Assembly: GCA_031274765.1 (NCBI GenBank)
Contig: JAISPR010000153.1
Location: 1 to 64,000 of the forward strand
Length of the DNA stretch: 64,000 nt
From: Nitrososphaerota archaeon
GTDB taxonomy: Archaea > Thermoproteota > Bathyarchaeia > Bathyarchaeales > Bathycorpusculaceae
Direction: 5' to 3'
In this document: positions 8,958-17,483 of the stretch, one piece after another
Position numbering within the stretch: the stretch's first letter is position 1
Layout of the letters: the number at the start of each line of letters is the position of its first letter
Program-made: the position numbers and the translations under genes
The notes under the pieces: model-generated
What the model saw: the letters and a program-made list of their open reading frames with translations, nothing else
What the model was told of the DNA's origin: nothing
The model's database searches: none

Positions 8958-9060
8958 GACTATCCAAAAACTAACACAAATCCCAGAAAAACAAAAAAAG
9001 AACCACTTTTCTCCGCCCATTTACACCAAAAACACAAAAAATTCTAGTTTTCAGACAGTC
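8958..9060 (-). repeat. 103-bp inverted-end repeat, family 1, copy B
   Basis: This is family 1 in reverse orientation: it begins GACTATCCAAAAACTAAC and ends CTAGTTTTCAGACAGTC. It is immediately followed at 9061-9102 by a partial extra copy of the interior (TTACACCAAAAACACAAAAAC), so the site holds one full element plus a fragment. It lies about 75 bp beyond the 3' end of cobY. Confidence 0.85.
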
Positions 9061-9134
9061 TCACCCAGTTACACCAAAAACACAAAAACTATTTTTTAAA
9101 CAACCACCCAACCTCAAACATCAACATAACAAAC

Positions 9135-9761
9135 TCAACACACATTCTTTAACCGTTCACAAAGCAACCTCTCAGCCAACAACAACTCTGGCACCGTATT
9201 AATATTAACTGCTAATTCGTCGTAATCTAAAACGTATATATCTTGATCAAGCCATTCATCACCATAACGTTTCCCACCATCAATCACATTTATCCCAACC
9301 GGCACTAACTCCTGCCCCGCCTCCACAAAAGAATAATCAACACCCATCCCCAACCGAACCTTAATCGCCAACGGAACCGCAACAGTCAACGCAGGCTTAC
9401 CACAACACACATAACGCTCCACAACATCATCAAACATCGCCGATGTTACCAACGGCAAATCAGCAGCAACCGCCAAAAAAACACCCAACCGCAACAGCTG
9501 TACAACATAACCCATATCAGACACATAATCTTTACCAGGCGTCTCAACAACCTCCACATCATACTGCCCCATCAACGCCATGGTTTTAGGCGTAACAACA
9601 GACGTAGCAACAATAACACGATCAATTTGTTTTGCATCACTAAGCGCAGAAAGCACATAATCAATAACAGGTTTACCACAAACATCAATAAGCGGCTTCT
9701 CCACAGGCAACCCTAACCGCGTACCTCGCCCCCCCGCCATAACCAACGCAGTTACACCCAT
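9135..9761 (-). CDS. cobY: adenosylcobinamide-phosphate guanylyltransferase, copy 1
   Basis: CobY transfers GMP from GTP to adenosylcobinamide phosphate, giving AdoCbi-GDP, the archaeal route in cobalamin nucleotide-loop assembly. The nucleotidyltransferase motif VMAGGRGTRLG is at the N-terminus, followed by EKPLIDVCGKPVIDYV and the metal-site region AVAADLPLV. I chose the ATG at 9761 (MGVTALVMAGGRG) because homology starts there and GGTGGGG precedes it; the track's TTG at 9791 adds ten residues inside cobS. It overlaps cobS by 10 bp and ends a four-gene operon. A second cobY is at 20175. Confidence 0.85.
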   Translation of the reverse strand: MGVTALVMAGGRGTRLGLPVEKPLIDVCGKPVIDYVLSALSDAKQIDRVIVATSVVTPKTMALMGQYDVEVVETPGKDYVSDMGYVVQLLRLGVFLAVAADLPLVTSAMFDDVVERYVCCGKPALTVAVPLAIKVRLGMGVDYSFVEAGQELVPVGINVIDGGKRYGDEWLDQDIYVLDYDELAVNINTVPELLLAERLLCERLKNVC

Positions 9762-10543
9762 GACCCCACCCCCAACAATACAACCACACAAACCATCCGC
9801 ACTAACTCGTTTGTAGCACCAAATACATCACCAGTAACACCATTAAAATTTCGATGAGCCACCCCAACCATAACTAACCCTGTAACCAAAGCAGCCACCA
9901 CAACAAAAAAACCAATCCAACCAAGCAAAAACAAGCCAACCGTAAACGAGATCACCAACGCGACAACCAAACGCCAATTACCACCCACCCCATGCATAGC
10001 TTCTATAAACGACGAATTCATACCCTGATGCACCGATTTACCAGCCCAAGCACCCACAACCATCGAAAGCTTTGCACATAATTCAACAACAATTAAACCC
10101 GGAACAATTAGCGGCACATAAAAACCAAAAACAGATACATCCTGCCCTAACTCTGCAAAAGCAAAAGCCGTAACAATATAGGTCATCAAAGCTAACCCGA
10201 TAGCTCCAGCACCCGTAAATTGATCATGCATAACAGCTATTTTTTTTTCTGCATCCCCATGAACCATAATCCCGTCACCAAAATCTATTAACCCATCAGT
10301 ATGGTGAAGCCCCGTCAACCATAACAACAACGCCAAAGTCAATGCACCAACAATAAGACTGGGTAAAAATTGCAGGGTAACCCAGCCAAAACAACCTGCT
10401 AAAAGACCCAACAAAACACCAATTAGAGGAAAAGCCCACATATTTTTAGCACAATCAGTAAACAGGTTCGCATCCATTTTAACTGGGAAAACTGTTAAGA
10501 AAGACAAGAGATTCTTGAACTGTTTAACTACCAAGGGATTCAC
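9752..10543 (-). CDS. cobS: adenosylcobinamide-GDP ribazoletransferase, copy 1
   Basis: CobS is the membrane cobalamin synthase that joins AdoCbi-GDP to alpha-ribazole (phosphate). The signature N-terminus NLLSFLTVFPVKM, the acidic motif LTGLHHTDGLIDFGDGIM near residue 80, and the C-terminal NGVTGDVFGATNELVR are all present. About six or seven hydrophobic segments fill the rest. Length 263 aa is normal. It overlaps cobT by 4 bp upstream and cobY downstream, so the three are translationally coupled. A diverged second copy is at 19330. Confidence 0.95.
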   Translation of the reverse strand: MNPLVVKQFKNLLSFLTVFPVKMDANLFTDCAKNMWAFPLIGVLLGLLAGCFGWVTLQFLPSLIVGALTLALLLWLTGLHHTDGLIDFGDGIMVHGDAEKKIAVMHDQFTGAGAIGLALMTYIVTAFAFAELGQDVSVFGFYVPLIVPGLIVVELCAKLSMVVGAWAGKSVHQGMNSSFIEAMHGVGGNWRLVVALVISFTVGLFLLGWIGFFVVVAALVTGLVMVGVAHRNFNGVTGDVFGATNELVRMVCVVVLLGVGSWV

Positions 10544-11628
10544 TTTATCTGCATCAATGATGCATAGTTATGCTCTATCTCCTTAAGAAGAATTTGCTTA
10601 TTAACTCCCCCATCAGTCTTAGCTATAGCCGCTATGGTTGCACCACCTGCACCCACACCTTCTTTGACTAATCCGGTTTCATAAATTTTTAAACCAGGAT
10701 ATTTAGAGGACTCAAAATCTAGATTAGCCGCTATGATAGGAACTTGACAGAATTGATTAACAATACCGCAAATGTCACTGGATTTATCGTTAATGACCCA
10801 GCGTGTAGTGCCAATGGCAACATTACATAGGGCATTGGGTTCCAGGGCGTTGATTACGGCTAAGACTGCAGTCATTTGGGTTCCACCTGCCATCATCACA
10901 GGTGCTTGACGTGAACCGCCGATGACTAAGCCTGCAACTGCGGCCATCATGGGGTCGCCGACTGCTGAAATCGCTTTTATGGGGTCACCTCTAAAGTTGC
11001 CAAATTTTTGTGCTGCTGCATTCAAGCCGGCGGCTACGACGTCTGCTTTCAATTTATGAGGGTTATCGGGTAGTGTGCTGCTAACTTTGCCATGGGCATT
11101 AATGTTTAACGCTAAGAGTACACCCAATGCGGTGGTAGTTCCGCCAGGTATGCTTTCGCCGATAACAAGGTAATTTGATGTTTTTGCCAAGTGTTCGCCC
11201 ACAATTTTGGCTCGCTCTATCACTTCTTTGACATTATCAACAGAATCACCTGTGCGAATATCACGTCCGGGACTGCCGTTGACGTCTATGTAGGGGATTT
11301 GGGGTTTAACTTTGACACCCCCATTTACGATTAGTACGGGTATATCGGCTAAGCGTAGTGCAGAGGCGGTTATGAGAGCGGGTGTGGGAATGCCATCAGG
11401 AGTTATAGGGACGCCCTGTATGGATCTACATTTGCCCAACAGGAGTAATTCGGCGTCTGCAGGAGGAGTGAAGTCGGTGAAATCAGGGTTTGCCCCGGCA
11501 GCCGATAATCCGGGAATTTTACCGGTTTCAGTGGTTGCTATTGTTGCTATGAAGGTGGGGGTTTTGCCTTGGATTTTTTGGAGAAAAGTTTTCGCGTTTG
11601 GTTTGTTATTTGCGATTATAATATCCAT
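10540..11628 (-). CDS. cobT: archaeal CobT-like phosphoribosyltransferase (lower-ligand activation)
   Basis: It belongs to the archaeal CobT family (nicotinate mononucleotide-dependent phosphoribosyltransferase) that makes the alpha-ribazole phosphate used by CobS. Family features include PGLSAAGANPDFTDFTPPAD, the glycine-rich GESIPGGTTTALGVLLALN and MAGGTQMTAVLAV. Length 362 aa is full. It sits 9 bp after the Dph6-like gene and overlaps cobS, consistent with one cobalamin operon. Archaeal members are annotated by homology and context; the base used is unknown. Confidence 0.88.
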   Translation of the reverse strand: MDIIIANNKPNAKTFLQKIQGKTPTFIATIATTETGKIPGLSAAGANPDFTDFTPPADAELLLLGKCRSIQGVPITPDGIPTPALITASALRLADIPVLIVNGGVKVKPQIPYIDVNGSPGRDIRTGDSVDNVKEVIERAKIVGEHLAKTSNYLVIGESIPGGTTTALGVLLALNINAHGKVSSTLPDNPHKLKADVVAAGLNAAAQKFGNFRGDPIKAISAVGDPMMAAVAGLVIGGSRQAPVMMAGGTQMTAVLAVINALEPNALCNVAIGTTRWVINDKSSDICGIVNQFCQVPIIAANLDFESSKYPGLKIYETGLVKEGVGAGGATIAAIAKTDGGVNKQILLKEIEHNYASLMQIK

Positions 11629-11637
11629 GACTTTAGC

Positions 11638-12306
11638 CTACTTTTGTGTTACTTTCCATTTTTTGATTTCTAAGTATCCCGAGCCATTATCTAAGCGTTT
11701 CTTTTCGGTTTCTATTAGTTGGATTTTTTGTTTAAAGTCTGGACCGTCAGTGATGAGGGTGTGGTATTCGCCGCCTTCGCCGCACGGATCTATTTCGGGA
11801 TGTTTTTGGATGTCGGTGTAGAAGGAGTGGTCCAAAGTGCGTCCAAGCCAGTCTATGCTGAGATTTTTGTTGGTGCGTACTACGGTGGCTTTTAAGCCCG
11901 TTTTTAGATAGTTAAGATAGATTTGGTTTGTATTGCCTAACCATAGTGGTTTGATAGGGGTTAGGCCGACTTCTTTGCAGATGCGGTCCAGCCAGCCGGA
12001 TTCGTGCCCTATGGCTTCACAGATGTCGCCAGTAATTAAGCCTTGGGCACCTTTGGTTTTTAGGTCTGTGAGGGCTGTTTTGAAATCTATTTCGTATGTT
12101 TGGGGGGTGGTGATTTTTTTAAAAATGGCAACGCCGGTAGCTTTTGCTTGTGCGTCAATGAGGTCTGAGTGTATCAGGTGGAAGTTTGATTTTTCTTTAT
12201 TTAACATCAGGGTTAGTAAGGATAGAACTTTGTGGCTTTGCTGTTTTGCAAGTAGATAAGCATATGCACTGTCTTTGCCCCCGCTCCATAGAGCAACAAC
12301 GTTCAT
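11638..12306 (-). CDS. Dph6-type ATP-dependent amidotransferase/ligase (PP-loop)
   Basis: This is a PP-loop ATP pyrophosphatase of the diphthine-ammonia ligase (Dph6) family. The ATP motif WSGGKDSAYA is at residue 8. The family motifs TGDICEAIGHESGWLDRICKEVGL and, near residue 170, DPCGEGGEYHTLITDGP are clear. In archaea it would complete diphthamide on elongation factor 2. It is nevertheless the first gene of an operon with cobT, cobS and cobY, so a second role cannot be excluded. Length 222 aa is standard for the archaeal form. Confidence 0.8.
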   Translation of the reverse strand: MNVVALWSGGKDSAYAYLLAKQQSHKVLSLLTLMLNKEKSNFHLIHSDLIDAQAKATGVAIFKKITTPQTYEIDFKTALTDLKTKGAQGLITGDICEAIGHESGWLDRICKEVGLTPIKPLWLGNTNQIYLNYLKTGLKATVVRTNKNLSIDWLGRTLDHSFYTDIQKHPEIDPCGEGGEYHTLITDGPDFKQKIQLIETEKKRLDNGSGYLEIKKWKVTQK

Positions 12307-12478
12307 GAGGTGTTTTCTCCAGGTTTATTTTGATTTTTACAGTTTTTTACTGCATAAATATTCAGCCATAAAAAAGCATTTTTATCACATAAACAAGTCA
12401 ATAATTTATTTATACCTAAAAACATATACTGTAGCGTCATTGTTTTTCACATATTTAGTAAATTGCTGCAAAGACCAA

Positions 12479-12495
12479 TTGGTTGGATCAACCAA
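12479..12495. promoter_or_regulatory. short hairpin/palindrome upstream of cobZ
   Basis: TTGGTTG-GAT-CAACCAA forms a perfect 7-bp stem with a 3-base loop. It lies about 70 bp before the cobZ start in the divergent region between the cob operon and cobZ. It could be an operator for a shared regulator or a leader hairpin. It is too small to be a cobalamin riboswitch and no B12-box was seen. Confidence 0.3.
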
Positions 12496-12563
12496 ACTCA
12501 TCATATAAGGCTTACGGAAAATCCTCAACAAACCTTAAAACACACAACAACCACTAAAAACAG

Positions 12564-13049
12564 ATGACCCCCATGAAAAATCAAACCCCACCCCTATTAA
12601 CCTACCTCGAAACCAAAGGCATCACCCTCCAAAACCTAATCGACAGTGCCCTTGAAATGTATGTACCCCACCCAGGAATAGAAACCCAAAAAAAAGCCAC
12701 AGAACTCCTCACAGAAGAACTCATTGACGTTCTCCAAGACGTCAACATCTCCACACTCATCGTCGCAGCCTTTCACGCACAAGAAGAGGCACAAAACGGC
12801 CGAATTCCAGGCTTAACCATAGAACACTTCATGGGCAAACCAGGCCTGGTAGCAGATGAACTCATCGGCATAGCCATTGCCACCTACATCAGTGGTTCAC
12901 GGGGCATGTTTGAATTCGTACGTTTCGACCAGGCTAAACCAGGCATCTTAAAAGACCTCCCCCCGCTAACTAATGACGCCATCGGCGCACTAATAGCCGG
13001 AGCATCCTCAAACGCCTACACTAAAGCACTCAAAACCACAAACATCTAG
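12564..13049 (+). CDS. cobZ: alpha-ribazole phosphatase CobZ (PgpA family)
   Basis: CobZ removes the 5'-phosphate from alpha-ribazole phosphate or adenosylcobalamin phosphate in archaeal cobalamin synthesis. The fold is that of phosphatidylglycerophosphatase A. Matching features are the opening LETKGITLQNLIDSALEMY, the acidic motif VADELIGIAIATYISG and FVRFDQAKPGI, and a C-terminal NDAIGALIAGASSNAY. Length 161 aa is typical. It diverges from the dph6-cobT-cobS-cobY operon, supporting the CobZ assignment over lipid metabolism. Its stop overlaps the possible GTG start of the next gene. Confidence 0.82.
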   Translation: MTPMKNQTPPLLTYLETKGITLQNLIDSALEMYVPHPGIETQKKATELLTEELIDVLQDVNISTLIVAAFHAQEEAQNGRIPGLTIEHFMGKPGLVADELIGIAIATYISGSRGMFEFVRFDQAKPGILKDLPPLTNDAIGALIAGASSNAYTKALKTTNI

Positions 13050-13102
13050 TGAATTCCACAAATTTTAATACTACGCCAACAGAGGTTACTCGTTGGCTCT
13101 TC

Positions 13103-14260
13103 ATGGTTAAAACACAACTCTGCATCGTAACACACACCTTTCTGCCTCATGTCGGCGGTATCGAAAAAGTAGTAAACGAACAAAGCAAACGACTATTACA
13201 CAAAAACTATGCACCAATCATAGTAACTAATCGCATCGAAACACCCAAACATTACATAATAGATAAAGTACCGGTAGAATGTTATGAATCTTTCAACCTC
13301 GGCTTTCGCTTAGGCATTCCTTACTCGATTCCAACCATTCCCACCCTACCCACATTTATCAAACCCATAAAAAACGCCAACATCGTCCACGCCCATGGCC
13401 ATCCCTACCTCACCTCACTTCTCGCAGGTAAACTCGCTAAATTCTATGCTAAACCTTTCGTACTCACTCAACATAACACCTACATCGAATACAACAATAT
13501 CTTTGACCAAATTGAACTGGTCAATGACCTGTCGGTAGGAAAACAAAACCTAAATGCCGCCGATAAAATCATTGCTATAAGCAATGCTACTAAAAACTAT
13601 GTACTCCGATTAGGGGCAAAACCAAACAAGGTTGAAGTCATCTACAATGGCGTTGACTTAGTCAGATTTTGTCCCCGAACTGACAAAAAATTAGCAATGC
13701 GCCAAAAACTAGACCTCCCAAAACATGCGGTGATAATTTTAACAGTTAGACGTCTAGTGTACAAAAATGGTATCGACACGTTGCTTGACTGTGCCGATAT
13801 AGTCGTTAAAAAGAATCCAAACATTGTATTTTTGATAGCGGGTAAAGGTCCGGACTTGGAGAATGTGAGAATACAAGTGGTACAGCGGCGATTGGCGGTT
13901 AATTTTAGATTGGCAGGGTTTGTTAGCGATGCTGATTTACCAGATTATTATAATTTAGCAGACATATTTGTGTTGCCATCAAAATCTGGGGAGGGCTTGC
14001 CGTTGGTGGCTCTGGAAGCGATGGCATGTGGATTGCCAGTTATAGCTACTGATGTGGGGGGTATTGGGGAGATTCCTGTTGTGGAATTTGGTAAATTGGT
14101 ACCGCCGGATGATCCGGCGCTGTTAGCAGAGGCAATTTTAGAGTTTGCCGTGTCTGAGTGTGGCGCTCAAAAAGTAGAGTTACGTGCAAGAGTTGAGGAG
14201 CGGTTCAGCTGGGATACAAACATTGAACATCTGACCAAAATATACGAAGAACTTATTTAA
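13103..14260 (+). CDS. family 4 glycosyltransferase
   Basis: This is a GT-B fold retaining glycosyltransferase, likely using a nucleotide sugar to build surface polysaccharide, glycolipid headgroups or protein glycans. The N-terminal domain contains THTFLPHVGGIEKVV; the C-terminal domain has VEVIYNGVDLVRF, ILTVRRLVYKNGID and the donor-binding motif SKSGEGLPLVALEAMACGLP. I prefer the ATG at 13103 (MVKTQLCIVTHTF) because the family begins there; the GTG at 13049 overlaps the cobZ stop. It is followed by a GT2 enzyme 44 bp later. Confidence 0.85.
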   Translation: MVKTQLCIVTHTFLPHVGGIEKVVNEQSKRLLHKNYAPIIVTNRIETPKHYIIDKVPVECYESFNLGFRLGIPYSIPTIPTLPTFIKPIKNANIVHAHGHPYLTSLLAGKLAKFYAKPFVLTQHNTYIEYNNIFDQIELVNDLSVGKQNLNAADKIIAISNATKNYVLRLGAKPNKVEVIYNGVDLVRFCPRTDKKLAMRQKLDLPKHAVIILTVRRLVYKNGIDTLLDCADIVVKKNPNIVFLIAGKGPDLENVRIQVVQRRLAVNFRLAGFVSDADLPDYYNLADIFVLPSKSGEGLPLVALEAMACGLPVIATDVGGIGEIPVVEFGKLVPPDDPALLAEAILEFAVSECGAQKVELRARVEERFSWDTNIEHLTKIYEELI

Positions 14261-14304
14261 CATGTAACAGAATCAATATAGCCCGCTAATGTGGATGGTG
14301 CCAA

Positions 14305-15024
14305 ATGACGACTAAAGTTGAACTAGTCTCGGTTGTTATTCCAACTCTCAACGAGGCCGGAAATATTTTGGAAGCCGTGGAAACTATTCAAAAGAATTTG
14401 ATTTATCCCAAAGAGATCATTATTGTTGATGGGAATTCCACTGACGGTACCAGAGAAATTGTAGAGAGCCTCAAGTATTGTCGTTTAATTGTGGAGCCCC
14501 GTCGCGGATACGGCTTAGCGCTTCTAACAGGTATGAAAAATGCCAAAGGCAACATCATCATCATGGTAGACGGGGACGGAACCTACGAAGTCCGCCACAT
14601 TAACCACATGATAGCCAAAATGATTGAGACAAACGCCGATATGGTTTTAGCAACTCGCATGTATGACCCAAACAAAGCCATGGGTTTGATGAATTTCATT
14701 GGCAACAAAGTCATCACCTTTGTCTACGATTTTGTTTACAGCCAATTCTTAAGCGATACCCAATCAGGGTTCCGCGCCATCTCCCATGAAGCGCTCGATA
14801 AAGTGGAGCTCAAAGAAGACGATATGGCATTTGCCACAGAGATGCTTATCCAGTTTGCTAAAGAGGGCTTTAGCATGGTAGAGGTTCCCACAACATATAA
14901 AACACGGAAGTATGGCAAACCGAAACTGAGAAGATTTAAGTCAGGGATTGAAATATTTAGCACAATATTCAAAGGGATTTTAGATGCCGAAACTATTCGA
15001 AGTCATAAAAACCGGTTTGGATGA
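14305..15024 (+). CDS. family 2 glycosyltransferase, dolichol-phosphate-sugar synthase-like
   Basis: This cytosolic GT2 probably moves a sugar from a nucleotide donor to a polyprenyl phosphate. Motifs in order are VVIPTLNEAGNI, IIIVDGNSTDGT, RRGYGLALLTGM, the DXD-like MVDGDGTYE, and DTQSGFRAISHEAL. It lacks long C-terminal membrane helices, like soluble DPMS-type enzymes. Length 239 aa. The 3' end overlaps the next gene by 41 bp in another frame, so they are coupled. Confidence 0.85.
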   Translation: MTTKVELVSVVIPTLNEAGNILEAVETIQKNLIYPKEIIIVDGNSTDGTREIVESLKYCRLIVEPRRGYGLALLTGMKNAKGNIIIMVDGDGTYEVRHINHMIAKMIETNADMVLATRMYDPNKAMGLMNFIGNKVITFVYDFVYSQFLSDTQSGFRAISHEALDKVELKEDDMAFATEMLIQFAKEGFSMVEVPTTYKTRKYGKPKLRRFKSGIEIFSTIFKGILDAETIRSHKNRFG

Positions 15025-15490
15025 AGAAAAAGGCTATGTCATAGCGGTTTCCTTGGCATTAATTATTGTTGCCGCTGTGGTTGCCGGCTACTATCTCCTT
15101 GGCAACCATACGCCTGAAGAATACAACACCATTAGTCTGCTAGATCAACAAAAACAAGCAGTAAATTATCCTGAACTTATTTCAGTTAAGCAAAACAGTA
15201 GCTTTAGCGTTTATGTTACTGTTGAAAACCACATGAATACCGTTCAAAAATACATGGTACAAACTAAAATCACAAAAACCTTGCCGGCCAACTTTCCAAA
15301 CGGTCTCCAAATTGAACCCGCCAACACCTATATGTTTAGTTTACCACCAAGTGAAACAAACCAAAAACTAGTAACAGTTACCCAAAATACACCCGGCAAC
15401 TATGCAGTTATTTTTGAACTATGGCGCGATTTGGGAACAAGTTACGAATTTACTCAGAACTATTGCGTCTTAAACATACAAATCAAATAG
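14984..15490 (+). CDS. membrane-anchored DUF1616-like protein
   Basis: There is one N-terminal membrane helix at about residues 18-40 (VIAVSLALIIVAAVVAGYYLL). An extracytoplasmic beta-rich domain follows with NSSFSVYVTVENHMNTVQKY, as seen in the C-terminal part of DUF1616 proteins. Full DUF1616 proteins have more helices, so this is a short version of 168 aa. Overlap with the GT2 gene suggests a role in surface glycan assembly; this is inference. Confidence 0.6.
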   Translation: MPKLFEVIKTGLDEEKGYVIAVSLALIIVAAVVAGYYLLGNHTPEEYNTISLLDQQKQAVNYPELISVKQNSSFSVYVTVENHMNTVQKYMVQTKITKTLPANFPNGLQIEPANTYMFSLPPSETNQKLVTVTQNTPGNYAVIFELWRDLGTSYEFTQNYCVLNIQIK

Positions 15491-15519
15491 ATGGACAAAC
15501 AAAATAACGCCCAACACCA

Positions 15520-15614
15520 AACTGCTCAAAGACTAGCACCCCTTGAAGGACAAGAACGGTCCCGTTTCTTCGTCTTTTTACACCAAACCATAAAAGTCTA
15601 GTTTTCAGACAGTC
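15520..15614 (-). repeat. family 1 inverted-end repeat, divergent copy C (~95 bp)
   Basis: The right end CTAGTTTTCAGACAGTC is identical to other copies. The left end AACTGCTCAAAGACTAGCAC is a mutated form of GACTGCCCGAAAACTAACAC. The interior TTTACACCAAACCATAAAAG is recognisable but shortened. It lies about 30 bp after the DUF1616-like gene, in a convergent intergenic region. Confidence 0.65.
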
Positions 15615-15662
15615 TCACCCTCATAAAACAAAAAAATAAACTACCGCAACAGGTTATTCTGA

Positions 15663-15777
15663 GTTTTTCATTTTTTTCTACTAAGTGCTCAAGTTGAACT
15701 ATCAAAATTCAAGCCATATATATTTTTCAAATCATACAAAATGCCTAAACCAAAAAAGTATTCAAACTAAAAAACTC
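15663..15777. repeat. ~115-bp repeat, family 3, copy 2
   Basis: It matches 8751-8860 in order and orientation (GTTTTTCATTTTTTT...TTTTTCAAATCATACAAAATGCC...AAAAAACTC). Imperfect inverted repeats ACAGGTTATTCTGAG near 15648 and ACTGAGAATAACTG near 15826 bracket this copy, suggesting element ends. No such ends were seen at copy 1. The remaining bases of the 15491-15914 gap are AT-rich with no gene. Confidence 0.55.
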
Positions 15778-15914
15778 TAAAAAAATCACCCGCGTAAAAA
15801 ACAATTATTTTTAGTAAAATACTACTGAGAATAACTGTTTTTCACGAAAAAATCCATCAAAAATAGGTTATAGAAGAAAAATTGAAAAACTCACAATGTT
15901 ATAGAGCAGACCTT

Positions 15915-17483
15915 TTATATGGCAGATATTTGTTTTCGACGTTTTACTCTCTGAGGCGGAAAAACTCTGAGCTCAGGTGCTTTGGGCTCGCTAATTGATG
16001 ATTCTTGGGAAACAGATGGCTTTTGCCGGTCAACATATTCGTTTTCGATAGCAACTCGATGGACATTATTGTAGGCACAGAAAGGTATAATTTTTTTATC
16101 AGGAGTAATATAGTGAACAACACAACGACGAACACGATTAACATCAAAATTGTAATTATCCATAAATGCCATACAACCCAGCAGAAAGATACGCCGACGG
16201 ATTTTACCCAACGACTTATATGATGGTGCAATATGTGTTTGCAAAATACTCTTGATAAGTGTAAAGGTTCCAACTTCTTTGGTGACTAGTAACATATCCA
16301 TTGAAACCATAGCACCCATGAACAATGCAGAAAGTAATTGGAACTTATTTTTGGACTCGGCGTTTTCAGCGGTTTTGCGTATGGTATTAAAGAAGCGATC
16401 AAAGTTAACAAAACGGTTAATGGGATACATTTTTCCCGTGTGAGGCGAAACATAAATCCAGTTGACAATACCACATTGAGGGCTACAACTAAACAACGGC
16501 CAAGGTTTTTGCATGAACTTACGCATTATTTTGATAGGCGAAGTCATCACCGACATGGGAAATAAATCAGTGGATTTAATTTCGCCATCCGTCTGATTTT
16601 CTACATCTTCAGCAAAACTCCATTCTCGAAAGTTTTCGCGAAAAGGATTCTGTGTGGCTCTACCGGTGAATGCTATGGGTTGAAAAATTAATCCGCGAAT
16701 GATGTCAGTATGTTTGGCAGCAAAACGGATCATAGCACCGACTTCTTTGTCATTGAGGCTTTTCATAAGCGTATTAACTAAAATGATTTCCATGTCATAT
16801 TTACGGCAGACCGCAATAGCTTTGAGTTTCATATCCACAAGCGGAAGCCCACGGATTTTCTTGTTAAAGTCTTCACGGAAACTATCAAAAGACAAATAAA
16901 TTATATTCAAACCGCTATCTTTGAGTCTTTTAGCCAATCCTTCATCGGTAACAAGGTGAGTACCATTAGTTGCCAAAATTGTCATGAACTTCAAGTGATG
17001 CGCTGCGGCGATGATTTCAGGCATATCTTCGCGTTCAAGCGGTTCACCGCCACTAAATAATATTGCAGGAGGCTTGGGATTAGTTTTAGCGGCAAATTCT
17101 AACATGCTAATGAGCGCTTCTTTGGTGGGTTCATAATCTGTTGTTTCCTGACCTGGAAACGTTGAGAAACAAACCGCACAACGGAAATTACAACGTTTTG
17201 TTACATCAATAACACCTATGACTGTTCCAGAAGCATGATTTTTACAGGTTTCACAGACATAAGGACAACCCGCAGGATCTTTGGGCGCACTCAAGTCACC
17301 TAGGTACTGGAATTGGTCATATTTTTTCATATGATCAAATATGGGTTGGCTTTGCCAGTGCGTAGCTTCAAAGTTGCCATGATGCGGACAGTGTTTTGCA
17401 ATTTGAATTTTACCGTTTTTGTTACTGAGTTGGGCGTCAATTTTTTTTTGACATTCGGGGCAGATACTTTTTGTTTTGCTCAT
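15915..17483 (-). CDS. radical SAM enzyme, candidate tetraether lipid synthase (Tes-like)
   Basis: The protein resembles archaeal radical SAM lipid enzymes (the Tes/MJ0619 group, related to GDGT ring synthases). Tes couples the phytanyl chains of two archaeols into membrane-spanning tetraethers. The SAM cluster motif CNFRCAVC is near residue 87, followed by FSGGEPL. Extra cysteine pairs (CPECQKKIDA, KHCPHHG, CPYVCETC, CSPQCG) fit the additional metal sites of that group. I chose the ATG at 17483 because it forms an ATGA overlap with ubiA; the track start at 17492 is also possible. The operon with an archaeal lipid prenyltransferase supports a lipid role, but a Grs or another radical SAM function remains possible. 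Confidence 0.65.
   Translation of the reverse strand: MSKTKSICPECQKKIDAQLSNKNGKIQIAKHCPHHGNFEATHWQSQPIFDHMKKYDQFQYLGDLSAPKDPAGCPYVCETCKNHASGTVIGVIDVTKRCNFRCAVCFSTFPGQETTDYEPTKEALISMLEFAAKTNPKPPAILFSGGEPLEREDMPEIIAAAHHLKFMTILATNGTHLVTDEGLAKRLKDSGLNIIYLSFDSFREDFNKKIRGLPLVDMKLKAIAVCRKYDMEIILVNTLMKSLNDKEVGAMIRFAAKHTDIIRGLIFQPIAFTGRATQNPFRENFREWSFAEDVENQTDGEIKSTDLFPMSVMTSPIKIMRKFMQKPWPLFSCSPQCGIVNWIYVSPHTGKMYPINRFVNFDRFFNTIRKTAENAESKNKFQLLSALFMGAMVSMDMLLVTKEVGTFTLIKSILQTHIAPSYKSLGKIRRRIFLLGCMAFMDNYNFDVNRVRRCVVHYITPDKKIIPFCAYNNVHRVAIENEYVDRQKPSVSQESSISEPKAPELRVFPPQRVKRRKQISAI

Noticed and set aside
12307-12563. Cobalamin riboswitch near the cob operon
   Set aside because: Only a 17-base hairpin is present; no B12-box or multi-stem junction could be found.
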